NCBI RefSeq assembly: GCF_002973535.1
Contig: NZ_PVEP01000010.1
Coordinates: 1-64,000 of the forward strand
Source: Albidovulum denitrificans
GTDB taxonomy: Bacteria > Pseudomonadota > Alphaproteobacteria > Rhodobacterales > Rhodobacteraceae
Length of the DNA: 64,000 bases
Direction: 5' to 3'
Shown: positions 51,347 through 60,442 of the stretch, piece after piece
How the letters are laid out: each line of letters begins with the position of its first letter
How positions within the stretch are numbered: the stretch's first letter is position 1
Notes under the pieces: model-generated
Told to the model about the DNA's origin: nothing
Seen by the model: only the letters and a program-made list of their open reading frames with translations
The model's database searches: none
Position numbers and translations under genes: made by a program

Positions 51347-52165
51347 TCACACCCAGCAGGCGTCGTCCGAGAACCGCGTCAGGCTGACCAGTTCGGCAAA
51401 CGCGCCGGGGCCTGCGCCCAGAACCGGGGCGGGGTAAGTGATCGCCGCGCCTTGCGGGAAGGGGCGGACCTTGCCGCCCGCCTCAAGGATCAGCGCATAG
51501 CCCGCCATGCAGTCCCAGGCGCTCATCCTCGGTTCGGCATAGCCCACCAGCCGCCCCGCCGCGACCCAGGCCAGCATCAGCGCGCCCGAGCCATAACGGG
51601 TCCAGGCCGCTTCGGCCTCCATCAGCCGCGTGACCATCTCGCCCACCCGCGCCGCCGGGACCCGGTCATTCGCGCCGATCCCCAGAAGGCCAGACCGCAG
51701 ATCGCCCGCGGCAGCCCGCATCGGCACACCGTTGACCGTCGCACCCCGCCCTCGCGCAGCCACGAACATCTCCCCCAGCACCGGCGCATGGATCACCCCG
51801 ATCACGGGCCCGTCGGCGTCGCAGGCGCCGATGGACACGCACCAGCCGGGCAGGCCGTTCAGATAGGGCGCGGTGCCGTCAATGGGGTCGATGACCCAGG
51901 TCAGACCGGAGGTGCCGGGGCTTTCGCCATGTTCCTCACCCAGTTGCGCATCCTCGGGGAAGGCGGCGGTGAGGGCGTCGCGGATCAGCACCTCGACCGT
52001 GCGGTCGGCCTCGGACACGAGGTCGGTCACATGACGCTTGGTCTCGATCACCAGCCGGTCGCGGTTCTGAAAATGATGCAGCGCCAGCGCGCCGGCCTCT
52101 TTCGCGATCTCGGTCGCGCGGGCCAGCCGGGCATCGAGGTCCGGTGTCATCATCGTCTCCGTCAT
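51347..52165 (-). CDS. Inositol monophosphatase-family phosphatase, coupled to an ABC transporter
   Basis: A 272-residue IMPase-fold enzyme. Metal-binding motifs are LGEEHGESPG, WVIDPIDGTAPYLNGLP and MSAWDCMAGYALILEAGG. It dephosphorylates a small phosphoester such as a sugar or inositol phosphate. Its start overlaps the stop of the ABC ATPase gene by four bases, so it is made together with the importer. This coupling suggests the transporter imports a phosphorylated compound. Confidence 0.9.
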   Translation of the reverse strand: MTETMMTPDLDARLARATEIAKEAGALALHHFQNRDRLVIETKRHVTDLVSEADRTVEVLIRDALTAAFPEDAQLGEEHGESPGTSGLTWVIDPIDGTAPYLNGLPGWCVSIGACDADGPVIGVIHAPVLGEMFVAARGRGATVNGVPMRAAAGDLRSGLLGIGANDRVPAARVGEMVTRLMEAEAAWTRYGSGALMLAWVAAGRLVGYAEPRMSAWDCMAGYALILEAGGKVRPFPQGAAITYPAPVLGAGPGAFAELVSLTRFSDDACWV

Positions 52166-53220
52166 GGGATCAGCGCCGCGCCGCGCGGCTTCAGGGTCAG
52201 CGTCACCGGGGTGCCGGGGGCAAGCGGCTGGTCGCTTTCGTCGTCGATCACGAAGATGCGGCCAAGGGCGCTGTCGATTTCGTATTCGACATGATCGCCG
52301 AGGAAGGCCGAGGTGGCCACGGCGCCGTCAAGCCCGCCGCCCGTCATCGCCCCGACGCGGAGCGCGTTCGACCGCAGCGCCACCCGCGCCGGTCCCGCCA
52401 GCAACCCGCGGGCGGGCATGTCCGCCAGCAGGCCGCCAAGGCGCACCTGCGCCTGCCCGCCGGAGGTTGCGACAATCTCCGCATCGACCACATTCGCCTC
52501 ACCGATGAAATCCGCGATGAATTCGGAGGCTGGCGCATCGTAAAGCTCTCGCGGGGTGCCGATCTGGGCGATTTCGCCGTCGCGCATGACCACGATCCTG
52601 TCGGAGACGGCCAGCGCCTCTTCCTGGTCATGGGTGACATAGACGGCGGTGAAGCCAAGGCGCTGCTGAAGGTCGCGGATCTCGGTCCTGACCCGGCGGC
52701 GCAGGCGCGCGTCGAGGTTCGACAGCGGTTCGTCCAGCAGCAGAACCTGCGGTTCCAGCACCAGCGCGCGGGCCACCGCCACGCGCTGCTGCTGCCCGCC
52801 CGACAGTTCCGCCGGAAGCCGGTCGCCCAGCCCGCCAAGCCCGACAAGGTCCAGCCCCTTTTCGGCCGCCGCGCGTGCCTCCGGCCCCTTCAGGCCGCCC
52901 GCCTCCAGCCCGTAGGCCACGTTTCCCGCGACACTCATATGCGGAAAAAGCGCGTAGCTTTGGAACACCATCGACACGTCGCGCCGGTTCGCGGGCAGCC
53001 GCGTCACGTCCTGCCCGCCGATCTCGATCCGGCCCGAGGTCGGGCTTTCCAGCCCGGCCAGCATCCTTAACGTCGTTGTCTTGCCGCAGCCCGAGGGGCC
53101 AAGCAGCGTCACCAGCTCCCCCGGCGCGATGGACAGGTCCAGCGACGGGATCGCCGTGAAGGCCCCGAATTCCTTGCGGACGTTGCGGAATTCCACCGCG
53201 CCCCGGCGTGCCTCGGTCAT
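52162..53220 (-). CDS. ABC transporter ATPase (AfuC/FbpC/PotA type)
   Basis: A 352-residue ABC protein. Walker A is GPSGCGKTTTLR, the signature LSGGQQQRVAVARA and Walker [15 protein letters not shown]-terminal TOBE domain (about 270-350) is present. Its start overlaps the permease stop and its stop overlaps the IMPase-type gene. In Actinobacillus the AfuABC system, once thought to be ferric, imports hexose phosphates; the same plan occurs here. Confidence 0.92.
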   Translation of the reverse strand: MTEARRGAVEFRNVRKEFGAFTAIPSLDLSIAPGELVTLLGPSGCGKTTTLRMLAGLESPTSGRIEIGGQDVTRLPANRRDVSMVFQSYALFPHMSVAGNVAYGLEAGGLKGPEARAAAEKGLDLVGLGGLGDRLPAELSGGQQQRVAVARALVLEPQVLLLDEPLSNLDARLRRRVRTEIRDLQQRLGFTAVYVTHDQEEALAVSDRIVVMRDGEIAQIGTPRELYDAPASEFIADFIGEANVVDAEIVATSGGQAQVRLGGLLADMPARGLLAGPARVALRSNALRVGAMTGGGLDGAVATSAFLGDHVEYEIDSALGRIFVIDDESDQPLAPGTPVTLTLKPRGAALIP

Positions 53221-55409
53221 GCGGCGGCCTCCTTCAGCTTGTGTTCCCGTCGGCGCATCTGCCGTTCCCCCACCAGCAGCTGGAAGCCGCCGATCACCGT
53301 GATCATCACCACGATCAGGACCGAGGAATAGGCGATGGCGATGCCATATTCGCCGTTTTCGACCAGGCCGACGATATAGGCGGTCGCCATGTTGTACTTG
53401 GCGCTGACCAGGAAGATTACCGCGCTGATCGAGGTGATGGCGCGCACGAAGCTGTAGACGAGGGCCGCCAGGATCGCGGGCCGCATCAGGGGCAGGATCA
53501 CCCGGCGCATCGTCCGGCCCGAGCCTGCGCCAAGGGTCAGCGACGCCTCATCCAGCGACCCGTCAAGCTGCGCCATTGCCGCCACACCGCCGCGCACGCC
53601 GACCGGCATGTTGCGGAAGACGAAGCAGGCGATCAGGATCGCGGCGGTGCCGGTCATCTGAACCGGCGGCAGGTTGAAGGCCATGATATAGCTGATGCCG
53701 ATCACCGTGCCGGGGATCGCAAAGCTCATCATCAGCGCGAATTCAAAGATCGCGCGGCCGGGGAAGCGCTGGCGCACGATCAGCCAGGCGGTCAAGAGGC
53801 CCACGGCGGCGGTCAGCGGCGCGGCCAGAAGCGCGATCCGCATCGTCGTCCAGAAGCTGTTCCACGCCACCCCGGTCCAGCGCAGCCCGCCGTCCAGCGC
53901 CACGCCGAAGGCACGCTGGTAGTGCTCGAACGTCAGCGAATGGTCGAGACCCCAGACCCGGACGAAACCGCCGAAGAGGATCAGCGCATAGACCGCGATG
54001 GTGAAGGCGCCCCAGAAGAGGACGATCCCGATCACCGGCGCGGCCACCCGTGCGGGCAGCATCGCGTGACGCCCGCCATCGCCCTTGCCGGTCACGGTGG
54101 CAAAGTTCCGCCCCGCCAGCCAGAAGCGCTGGGCGAGGAAGGCGGAAAGCGTGAAGATCAGAAGGACGGTGGCCAGCACGGCGGCGCGGGCGGGGTCGTT
54201 CTGCGCGCCGACGACGGCAAAGAAGATCTCGGTCGACAGCACGCCGCCCGATCCGCCAAGAACCAGCGGGTTGCCGAAATCGGCCATCGACTCGATGAAC
54301 CCGATCAGGAAGGCGTTGGCGAGGCCGGGCGCCATCAGCGGCAGAGAGACCTTTCGGAATGTCCGCCAGCGGTCGGACCGCAGCGTCTGGCTTGCCTCTT
54401 CCATCGAGGGGCTGACGCCATCGACGACCCCGATCAGGATCAGGAAGGAGATCGGCGTGAAGGACAGCATCTGGGCGATCCAGATGCCGGTCAAGCCGTA
54501 AAGCCAGCGACCCAGTTCGAACCCCGTGAGTGCCTCGATCCATTGCGTCACCACGCCCGACCGGCCCAGCATCATCGTCAGGGCAAGGCCGACGACGAAG
54601 GGCGGGGTGATGATTGGCAGGACGGTCAGCAGGCGCAGGGATTTTTTGAACGGAAAGGCCGTGCGGGTGGCGACCAGCGCGAAGGCGAGGCCCAGCGTCG
54701 TGGTCCCGGCAGCAGTACAGATCGCAAGGAAGAAGGTCCGCCAGGCGACGCCGCAATAGCCGCCCGTCAGGCAGGACAGCGACCAGATCTTCGGGTCGAT
54801 GATGTTGCGCGCCACGCCCTCGGTCGTGAAGGAGCCGTCGAAATCCTGAAACGCGCCGGTGAACATCGACAGGATCGGGTAGAAGACGAATGTCGCGACC
54901 AGCGCGATCAGAAGCGCGATGGAGCCAAGCACGAAGGCGTCGCCCTTCAGCGCCCCGCGCTCTGCCTGGCCGAAGGCGATCATCAGGGTGAAGATCGCGC
55001 CAAGGATCAGCGCCCCGGCGCCGAAGGCGGGCTGTCCCCCGACCGCGCCAAAGGTGGTCTCCAACAGGCCCCAGTTCCAGCCGCGCAGGCCGATGGACAA
55101 CCCCTCGACCACCATCCAGACCAGCCCCGCCGCGCCGGTCAGGGCCAGCGCCCGTCCGCGCGATGCGCCCGGCGCGCGGGTCAGCCGCAGGAAGATCGCG
55201 AGCGCCCCCAGCGCAAGGATCGGCCATAGCTGCCAGCGGCCCGTGACGGCCTGCACCAGCGCGGGCCAGAGGTCGCGCTTGGTGGTCAGGTCGGCCAGCC
55301 AGTCAAAGCCGAAGAAGCCGTGGCGGATGCGGTACCATGGCATCAGCACCAGCGCGATCAGCCCGGCGGCCAGAGTCAGATCAAGCCTGCGATTGTCCTG
55401 CGACGTCAC
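53217..55409 (-). CDS. ABC transporter permease with two fused membrane domains (AfuB/FbpB type)
   Basis: A 730-residue protein with two BPD_transp_1 domains fused in one chain, about 12 or more transmembrane helices in total. EAA-loop sequences are visible in each half (MEEASQTLRSDRWRTFRKVS and LDEASLTLGAGSGRTMRRVI). The pair of domains in one polypeptide is typical of AfuB and FbpB. It forms the channel with the ATPase and binding protein. Confidence 0.92.
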   Translation of the reverse strand: MTSQDNRRLDLTLAAGLIALVLMPWYRIRHGFFGFDWLADLTTKRDLWPALVQAVTGRWQLWPILALGALAIFLRLTRAPGASRGRALALTGAAGLVWMVVEGLSIGLRGWNWGLLETTFGAVGGQPAFGAGALILGAIFTLMIAFGQAERGALKGDAFVLGSIALLIALVATFVFYPILSMFTGAFQDFDGSFTTEGVARNIIDPKIWSLSCLTGGYCGVAWRTFFLAICTAAGTTTLGLAFALVATRTAFPFKKSLRLLTVLPIITPPFVVGLALTMMLGRSGVVTQWIEALTGFELGRWLYGLTGIWIAQMLSFTPISFLILIGVVDGVSPSMEEASQTLRSDRWRTFRKVSLPLMAPGLANAFLIGFIESMADFGNPLVLGGSGGVLSTEIFFAVVGAQNDPARAAVLATVLLIFTLSAFLAQRFWLAGRNFATVTGKGDGGRHAMLPARVAAPVIGIVLFWGAFTIAVYALILFGGFVRVWGLDHSLTFEHYQRAFGVALDGGLRWTGVAWNSFWTTMRIALLAAPLTAAVGLLTAWLIVRQRFPGRAIFEFALMMSFAIPGTVIGISYIMAFNLPPVQMTGTAAILIACFVFRNMPVGVRGGVAAMAQLDGSLDEASLTLGAGSGRTMRRVILPLMRPAILAALVYSFVRAITSISAVIFLVSAKYNMATAYIVGLVENGEYGIAIAYSSVLIVVMITVIGGFQLLVGERQMRRREHKLKEAAA

Positions 55410-55431
55410 CCGATGCCCCGCTTAGGAAAGG

Positions 55432-55459
55432 GCCGGGCGGACCGCAAAGCCCGCCCGGC
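55432..55459 (-). terminator. Intercistronic hairpin after the Afu-like binding-protein gene
   Basis: GCCGGGCGG (55432-55440) and CCGCCCGGC (55451-55459) form a perfect 9-bp stem with a 10-nt loop, lying on the minus-strand transcript right after the binding-protein stop (55467). No T-run follows, so it probably stabilises the upstream part of the message or gives partial termination. Confidence 0.65.
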
Positions 55460-55466
55460 GCAAAGG

Positions 55467-56489
55467 TCATTCGGCCGCGCGGCCGCCGATCTCGGCATCC
55501 CAGCGCGCCAGCAATTCCTTGCGCCTGTCCGAGGAGCCATAGGTGGCGAAATCATAGTCGATCAGCTTGATCGAGCCGAGGTCGGGCGCCTCATCCGGGA
55601 CCTTGGCGGATGCGTTCGACGGGATCTGGAACGACCCGGCCTCGGGCATCAGTTCCTGCACCTCTGGCGTCAGGACCCAGTCGTAGAAGACCTTCGCCTC
55701 ATCCGGGTTCGGGCCGCCCAGGACCATCGACATCGACCCGATTTCGTACCCCGTGCCTTCGCAGGGGGAGCCGACGACGATGGGGAAACCTTCCACCGCC
55801 TGCGACACGGCGTCATGCTGGAAGACGATGCCAAGGCCCGTCTCGCCCCGCGCTGCCGCCTTCACCGGGGCCGAGCCCGACTTGGTGTATTGCGCGACGT
55901 TGTTGTTCAGTTCCTTGAGGTAGGCAAATGCCTCATCCTCGCCCATCAGTTGCACCAGCGTGGCCAGCGCCGTGTAGGCGGTACCCGAGCTGTTGGGGTC
56001 CGCGATCTCGATCTCGCCCTTCAGCGCGGGGTCGAGGAGGTCTTTCCAGCAGGCGGGCGGCGTGATGCCCTTGCTGGCGAAGATGTCCTTGTTATAGCCC
56101 CAGCCAAGCGCGCCGGAATAGACGCCGACGGTGCGGTAGCCCGACACCTCGGCCTGCTTGACGGCCCAGGGGTAAAGCTGGTCCAGCATCGGCGATTTGT
56201 ATTCCTCGGTCAGCCCGTCGGCGGCGGCCTGAAGATGCGGGTCTCCGGTGCCGCCCCACCAGAGGTCGGTCTGCGGATTGCGCCCTTCGGCCCGGATCTT
56301 GGCATAGGCCTCGCCCGAGGACAGGCGGACCATGTTCACCGTGGTCCCGTCATGGGCGCCCTGGAAGGCGCCCACGAGCTTCTCGCAGACCACCACATCG
56401 GCCGAGCAGATCAGGTTCAGTTCCCCCGCCATCGCGCCAGCCGGTGCAAGTGCGGTTCCGCCCAGAAGGGCGATCGCCAGTTTTTTCAT
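55467..56489 (-). CDS. ABC transporter substrate-binding protein (AfuA/FbpA type)
   Basis: A 340-residue binding protein. Residues 1-21 form a signal peptide (KKLAIALLGGTALAPAGAMA). The mature part has LNLICSADVVVCEKLVGAFQ, DLWWGGTGDPHLQAAADG and DPNSSGTAYTALATLVQLMG, as in the family of Afu, Fbp and 2-aminoethylphosphonate binding proteins. The tyrosine pair that binds ferric iron in FbpA is not evident, which argues for an organic ligand. GGGAGGAAGAC precedes the start at 56489; an in-frame extension upstream would lack a signal peptide and was rejected. Confidence 0.9.
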   Translation of the reverse strand: MKKLAIALLGGTALAPAGAMAGELNLICSADVVVCEKLVGAFQGAHDGTTVNMVRLSSGEAYAKIRAEGRNPQTDLWWGGTGDPHLQAAADGLTEEYKSPMLDQLYPWAVKQAEVSGYRTVGVYSGALGWGYNKDIFASKGITPPACWKDLLDPALKGEIEIADPNSSGTAYTALATLVQLMGEDEAFAYLKELNNNVAQYTKSGSAPVKAAARGETGLGIVFQHDAVSQAVEGFPIVVGSPCEGTGYEIGSMSMVLGGPNPDEAKVFYDWVLTPEVQELMPEAGSFQIPSNASAKVPDEAPDLGSIKLIDYDFATYGSSDRRKELLARWDAEIGGRAAE

Positions 56490-56526
56490 GTCTTCCTCCC
56501 GATTGCCTTTTACAGGCGGTGTTCGT

Positions 56527-56540
56527 TGCACACCTGTGCA
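56527..56540. promoter_or_regulatory. LacI-type operator candidate
   Basis: TGCACACCTGTGCA is a perfect inverted repeat with a 2-bp centre, 38 bp before the binding-protein start. A second related motif, TTGCACGGCTGTTCAA at 56617-56632, lies 13 bp before the lacI start. Spaced 90 bp apart, they could permit looping by a LacI tetramer. Binding is not demonstrated. Confidence 0.55.
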
Positions 56541-56644
56541 GCAGCTTGGAATCCGATCCCTGCTCTTGTCAACAAGCGCGTATGGCGGCAGTTTGGGGGC
56601 GGTGCAGCGACAGTGTTGCACGGCTGTTCAAAGGGGAAGGCGGC

Positions 56645-57643
56645 ATGGCCCGTTCGTCGGTCAGTGCGAAGGATGTCGCTGAACTTGCAGGGGTTTCGCG
56701 CACTGCGGTGTCGCGCAGCTTCACCCCCGGTGCCCCGGTTTCGGCCGAGACGCGGGCCAAGGTGTTTTCGGCCGCCGAACAGCTTGGCTACCATGTCAAT
56801 CACCTTGCGCGCGGCCTTCTGCGCGCCGAATCCGGCCTTGTCGCCCTGATCGCGGCAGAGATCGAAACCCCCTATCGCTCGGCCCTGCTGGCGGCGCTGT
56901 CGGGGCGGTTGCAGCAAGAGGGGAAGGTGGCGCTTCTCATCAATTCCGACCGTTCGGACGGCAGCGTCGCGCGGGCGCTGCGGCAGGCGATTTCCTATCG
57001 CACGGATGCCGCGATCGTGCTGTCGGGGATGCCCGATGTCTCGCTGGCCGAAACCTGCCTGCGCAACGGGATGCGCCTTGTCCTCATCAACCGGGATGAG
57101 GAGCGGCCGGGCGCGGTCAGGATCCGGCTGGACGATGAGGCGGCCGGGCGCAGCGCGCTGGTCGCCCTTGTCGCGGCGGGGTGCCGGCGGATCGCGCTTG
57201 CGACCTCGCGCGCGGGAACGCCCAGCCTTGTCGGGCGGGAGCGGGGCTTTCTTGCCGCCGCAAAGGCCGAAGGTGTCGCCGTGACGGTCGAGGCGCTGGG
57301 GGCGACGTCGTACCAGACCGGGCTTGATCTGGGGACCGCGCTGATGACGCGGCCCGACCGGCCTGATGGGGTTTTCTGTACCACCGATCTTCTGGCCTGC
57401 GGGTTGATGGACGCGGCGCGCCACCGTTTCGGCGCCGCGATCCCGCGCGATCTGTGTGTGATCGGCTTCGACGACATCCCCCAGACCGCGTGGGAGGCCT
57501 ACAACCTTACCACCTTCCGCCAGCCCCTTGATGCGCTGGCCGAGGCAGCGGTGGCGGCGCTGGCGCCCGGCGCGCCAGACCGGACCCACCGGATCGCCCC
57601 GCAACTGATCTGGCGTGGCACGGTGCGGCGGGCGGGGGAATGA
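56645..57643 (+). CDS. LacI-family transcriptional regulator
   Basis: A 332-residue protein. The LacI helix-turn-helix is at the N-terminus (SAKDVAELAGVSRTAVSRSF, then AEQLGYHVNHLARGL). The C-terminal domain is a periplasmic-binding-protein fold that senses a sugar-like effector (LINRDEERPGAV, VIGFDDIPQTAWE). It diverges from the Afu-like operon across 155 bp and is followed after 110 bp by the DeoR gene, so it probably represses the Afu-like operon until its ligand enters. Confidence 0.93.
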   Translation: MARSSVSAKDVAELAGVSRTAVSRSFTPGAPVSAETRAKVFSAAEQLGYHVNHLARGLLRAESGLVALIAAEIETPYRSALLAALSGRLQQEGKVALLINSDRSDGSVARALRQAISYRTDAAIVLSGMPDVSLAETCLRNGMRLVLINRDEERPGAVRIRLDDEAAGRSALVALVAAGCRRIALATSRAGTPSLVGRERGFLAAAKAEGVAVTVEALGATSYQTGLDLGTALMTRPDRPDGVFCTTDLLACGLMDAARHRFGAAIPRDLCVIGFDDIPQTAWEAYNLTTFRQPLDALAEAAVAALAPGAPDRTHRIAPQLIWRGTVRRAGE

Positions 57644-57673
57644 CGGCGCCGCCGCCCGGCGGTGAGCGGTTTG

Positions 57674-57717
57674 CAACATTTTCCTTGTCATTTTGTGCGG
57701 TATCCAACACTTTTTCC
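57674..57717 (+). promoter_or_regulatory. Direct-repeat operator candidate before the DeoR gene
   Basis: CAACATTTTCC (57674-57684) and CAACACTTTTTCC (57705-57717) start 31 bp apart, about three helical turns, in an AT-rich patch within the 110-bp leader of the DeoR gene. This is a plausible autoregulatory DeoR operator; evidence is the repeat alone. Confidence 0.45.
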
Positions 57718-57753
57718 GAAACGCCGCTGCAATCGGCAGAGTCGGGAGGGGGA

Positions 57754-58554
57754 ATGCTCGCCTCGGACGCGCAGGAAGACGCCCGGATACGGCTGCGCAA
57801 GCAGGACCGGTATGAGCAGATTTTGCTTGAACTGAAGCTGCGCCCGCATCTGCGGATTTCGGAACTGGCCGAACGCTTTGGCGTCTCTACCGAAACCGTG
57901 CGGCGGGATTTCGAGGCGCTGGCGGACAAGGGCCTGATCGACCGCGCCCATGGCGGCGCGTCCCGGCCGCAGGGCGGGCAGTACCCGACGCTGGACGAAC
58001 GCCAGCGCGCGCAATTCCGTGAACGCGAGCGGATCGGGCGGTTCGCCGCCGGGCTGATCCGGCCGGGAGAGACTCTGATGATCGACTCCGGCTCTACCAC
58101 GCAGCAGATGGCGCGGTTCCTGGCCTTTGCCGGAACGCCCTGCCGGGTCATCACCAATTCGCTGCCCCTCGCGATGACGCTGGGGCAAAGCGAGGCGGCG
58201 AAGGTCACCCTTGCGCCGGGGGAGTATCTGCCCAGCGAATCCGCCGTGACGGGGGAAGAGACGCTGGACTTCCTGCACCGCCACCAGGTCGACCGCGCGG
58301 TGATCGGGGCGACGGCGCTGTCGGTCGAGGGGGTGTTGGAGACGGTCCCCGGTTTCGCCGCCGTCAAGCGGGCGATGCTGGCGCGGGCGGCGAAGGGGAT
58401 GCTCCTGATCCACGGCAAGAAATTCGGAGCGCGCGGATTTGCCCGCGCGGCGCGGCTGGACGAACTGGCAAGCGTGGTCGTCGACCGCGCGCCGCCGGCA
58501 GAGCTGGGGGAGGCTTTGGCGGCGGAAGGGGTGGAGGTGCAGATCGCCACCTGA
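57754..58554 (+). CDS. DeoR-family regulator of the Phn-like transport operon
   Basis: A 266-residue protein. The DeoR helix-turn-helix (about 18-70) shows LKLRPHLRISELAERFGVST and ETVRRDFEALADKGL; the C-terminal sugar-phosphate-type sensor has DSGSTTQQMARFLA. DeoR-family sensors bind phosphorylated sugars, in line with the idea that the transporter brings in a phosphorylated molecule. GGGAGGGGGA precedes the ATG at 57754; the longer in-frame start at 57640 has no ribosome site. It leads the binding-protein gene by 55 bp. Confidence 0.92.
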   Translation: MLASDAQEDARIRLRKQDRYEQILLELKLRPHLRISELAERFGVSTETVRRDFEALADKGLIDRAHGGASRPQGGQYPTLDERQRAQFRERERIGRFAAGLIRPGETLMIDSGSTTQQMARFLAFAGTPCRVITNSLPLAMTLGQSEAAKVTLAPGEYLPSESAVTGEETLDFLHRHQVDRAVIGATALSVEGVLETVPGFAAVKRAMLARAAKGMLLIHGKKFGARGFARAARLDELASVVVDRAPPAELGEALAAEGVEVQIAT

Positions 58555-58609
58555 CGGCAACCTACAGAGCCGGGCGCACCCGGCCGGTCATCTCAACGGG
58601 AGGAAAACC

Positions 58610-59581
58610 ATGACCAAGACGACCCTGACGACCTCGGCCGCCTTCGCGGCGCTTCTGGCCTTCGCGGCCCCGGCCTTTGCGCAGGATTGCCCGCATGGCG
58701 ATCTGGACGCGCGCTATTGCGACACCGACGGCGACCTGATTGCCGACATCCCGACCGATCCGGCGCAGCAGATCGACCCCGACACGCTGATCTTCGCCTA
58801 TACCCCGGTCGAGGACCCGGCCGTCTACAAGACCGCCTGGGCGGATTTCCTGACCTATCTGGAGGAGAAGACCGGCAAGAAGGTCGTCTTCTTCCCGGTG
58901 CAGTCGAACGCCGCGCAGATCGAGGCGATGCGCTCGGGCCGCCTGCATATCTCGGGCTTCAACACCGGGTCGAACCCGCTGGCGGTGAACTGCGCGGGCT
59001 TCCGGCCGTTCACCATCATGGCCTCGAACGACGGCCATTTCGGCTATGAGATGGAGATCATCACCTATCCGGGGTCCGGCATCGAGAAGATGGAGGACAT
59101 CAAGGGACGGGAGCTTGCCTTCTCCTCCCCCACGTCGAACTCGGGCTTCAAGGCGCCCTCGGCGATCCTGAAATCCGACTATGGCATGGAGGCGGAGCGT
59201 GACTTTACCCCGGTCTTCTCGGGCAAGCACGACAACACGATCCTTGGTGTCGCCAACAAGGACTATCCCGCGGGCGCCATCGCCAATTCGGTCATGCACC
59301 GGATGATCGAACGCGACGTGATCAAGCCCGAACAGGTCGTGTCGATCTACAAGTCGCAGACCTTCCCGACCACCGGGTTCGGCGTGGTCTACAACCTCAA
59401 GCCCGAGTTGCAGGACAAGATCAAGGAAGCCTTCTTTACCTTCCCTTGGGAAGGGTCGAGCCTTCAGGAAGAGTTCAAGAAGTCCGGTGAGGAGCAGTTC
59501 ATCGAGATGAACTACAAGGATTTCTGGGACGTGATCCGCAAGATCGACGCGGCGAACGGTGTCAGCTACGCCTGCGAATAA
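58610..59581 (+). CDS. PhnD-like ABC substrate-binding protein
   Basis: A 323-residue binding protein. The N-terminus (residues 1-24, ending APAFAQ) is a signal peptide. The mature part matches PhnD/phosphite-phosphonate binding proteins: TLIFAYTPVEDPAVYKTAWA, FPVQSNAAQIEAMRSGRLHI and SSPTSNSGFKAPSAIL, the last being the Ser/Thr-rich site that grips the phosphonate or phosphate group. The ligand may be phosphonate, phosphite or a phosphoester. GGGAGGAAAACC precedes the ATG. A hairpin separates it from phnC. Confidence 0.9.
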   Translation: MTKTTLTTSAAFAALLAFAAPAFAQDCPHGDLDARYCDTDGDLIADIPTDPAQQIDPDTLIFAYTPVEDPAVYKTAWADFLTYLEEKTGKKVVFFPVQSNAAQIEAMRSGRLHISGFNTGSNPLAVNCAGFRPFTIMASNDGHFGYEMEIITYPGSGIEKMEDIKGRELAFSSPTSNSGFKAPSAILKSDYGMEAERDFTPVFSGKHDNTILGVANKDYPAGAIANSVMHRMIERDVIKPEQVVSIYKSQTFPTTGFGVVYNLKPELQDKIKEAFFTFPWEGSSLQEEFKKSGEEQFIEMNYKDFWDVIRKIDAANGVSYACE

Positions 59582-59598
59582 GGCACCGATGCGATAAT

Positions 59599-59626
59599 GG
59601 ATGGCGCGCCGGGACGTGCGCCATCC
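59599..59626 (+). terminator. Intercistronic hairpin after the PhnD-like gene
   Basis: GGATGGCGC (59599-59607) and GCGCCATCC (59618-59626) form a perfect 9-bp stem with a 10-nt loop. It lies between the PhnD-like stop and the PhnC-like start and resembles the post-binding-protein hairpins of the other three ABC operons in the window. Confidence 0.65.
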
Positions 59627-59650
59627 GCAATGACGGGGCAGGGGCAGGCG

Positions 59651-60442
59651 ATGCTGAGACTGAAAAATCTGGTCAAGACCTACAAGACCGGCGACCAGGC
59701 GCTGAAGGCGGTGAACCTTGAGGTGCCGGACGGGCAGGTTCTGGCGCTGATCGGGCCGTCCGGGGCGGGCAAATCGACGATGATCCGCTGCATCAACCGG
59801 CTGGTGGAACCGACCGGCGGCGAGGTCTGGCTGGATGACCTTGAGGTGTCGAAGCTCGGCGCCGGGGCGCTCAGGCGGGCGCGGCGGCAGATGGGGATGA
59901 TCTTTCAGGAATACGCGCTGGTCGAACGGTTGAGCGTGATGGAAAACGTGCTGTCCGGGCGGCTGGGCTATGTCGGCTTCTGGCGGTCCCTGACGCGGCG
60001 CTATCCGCAGGCGGATGTGGATGAGGCGTTTCGGCTGCTGGACCGCGTCGGCCTGCTTCACATGGCTGACAAGCGCGCGGACGAACTGTCGGGCGGGCAG
60101 CGGCAGCGGGTGGGCATCTGCCGGGCGCTGATCCAGAACCCGAAGCTCTTGCTGGTGGATGAGCCGACCGCCTCGCTCGACCCCAAGACCTCACGCCAGA
60201 TCATGCGGCTGATCTGCGAACTTTGCGCCGAACGCGGGCTGGCCGCGATCATCAACATCCACGACGTCGCGCTGGCGCAGATGTTCGTCAACCGCGTCGT
60301 GGGCCTGCGGTTTGGCGAGATCGTCTTTGACGGCCCGCCGGGCGGCCTGACGCCCGACAAGCTGACCGAGATCTACGGCGAGGAGGACTGGGAAGCCACG
60401 ATCCAGAAGGTCGAGGATGAGGATATGGAGGCCGCGCAATGA
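59651..60442 (+). CDS. PhnC-like ABC transporter ATPase
   Basis: A 263-residue ABC protein of PhnC size. Walker A is [12 protein letters not shown], the signature [14 protein letters not shown] and Walker [14 protein letters not shown]. It powers the PhnE-type permeases. The ATG at 59651 ([12 protein letters not shown]) opens the conserved part and follows GGGGCAGGCG; two upstream in-frame ATGs lack ribosome sites. Its stop overlaps the next start by four bases. Confidence 0.92.
   Translation: MLRLKNLVKTYKTGDQALKAVNLEVPDGQVLALIGPSGAGKSTMIRCINRLVEPTGGEVWLDDLEVSKLGAGALRRARRQMGMIFQEYALVERLSVMENVLSGRLGYVGFWRSLTRRYPQADVDEAFRLLDRVGLLHMADKRADELSGGQRQRVGICRALIQNPKLLLVDEPTASLDPKTSRQIMRLICELCAERGLAAIINIHDVALAQMFVNRVVGLRFGEIVFDGPPGGLTPDKLTEIYGEEDWEATIQKVEDEDMEAAQ

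Noticed and set aside
53208-55229. A 673-residue plus-strand frame opposite the Afu-like permease
   Set aside because: Composition is extremely rich in Asp, Gln, Arg and Gly, as expected for the antisense of a membrane protein; no domain is visible.
55467-56489. Ferric-iron binding protein (FbpA) as the name for the binding protein
   Set aside because: The pair of tyrosines for ferric iron was not evident, and the operon includes a phosphatase instead of iron-related genes; an organic phosphate ligand fits better.
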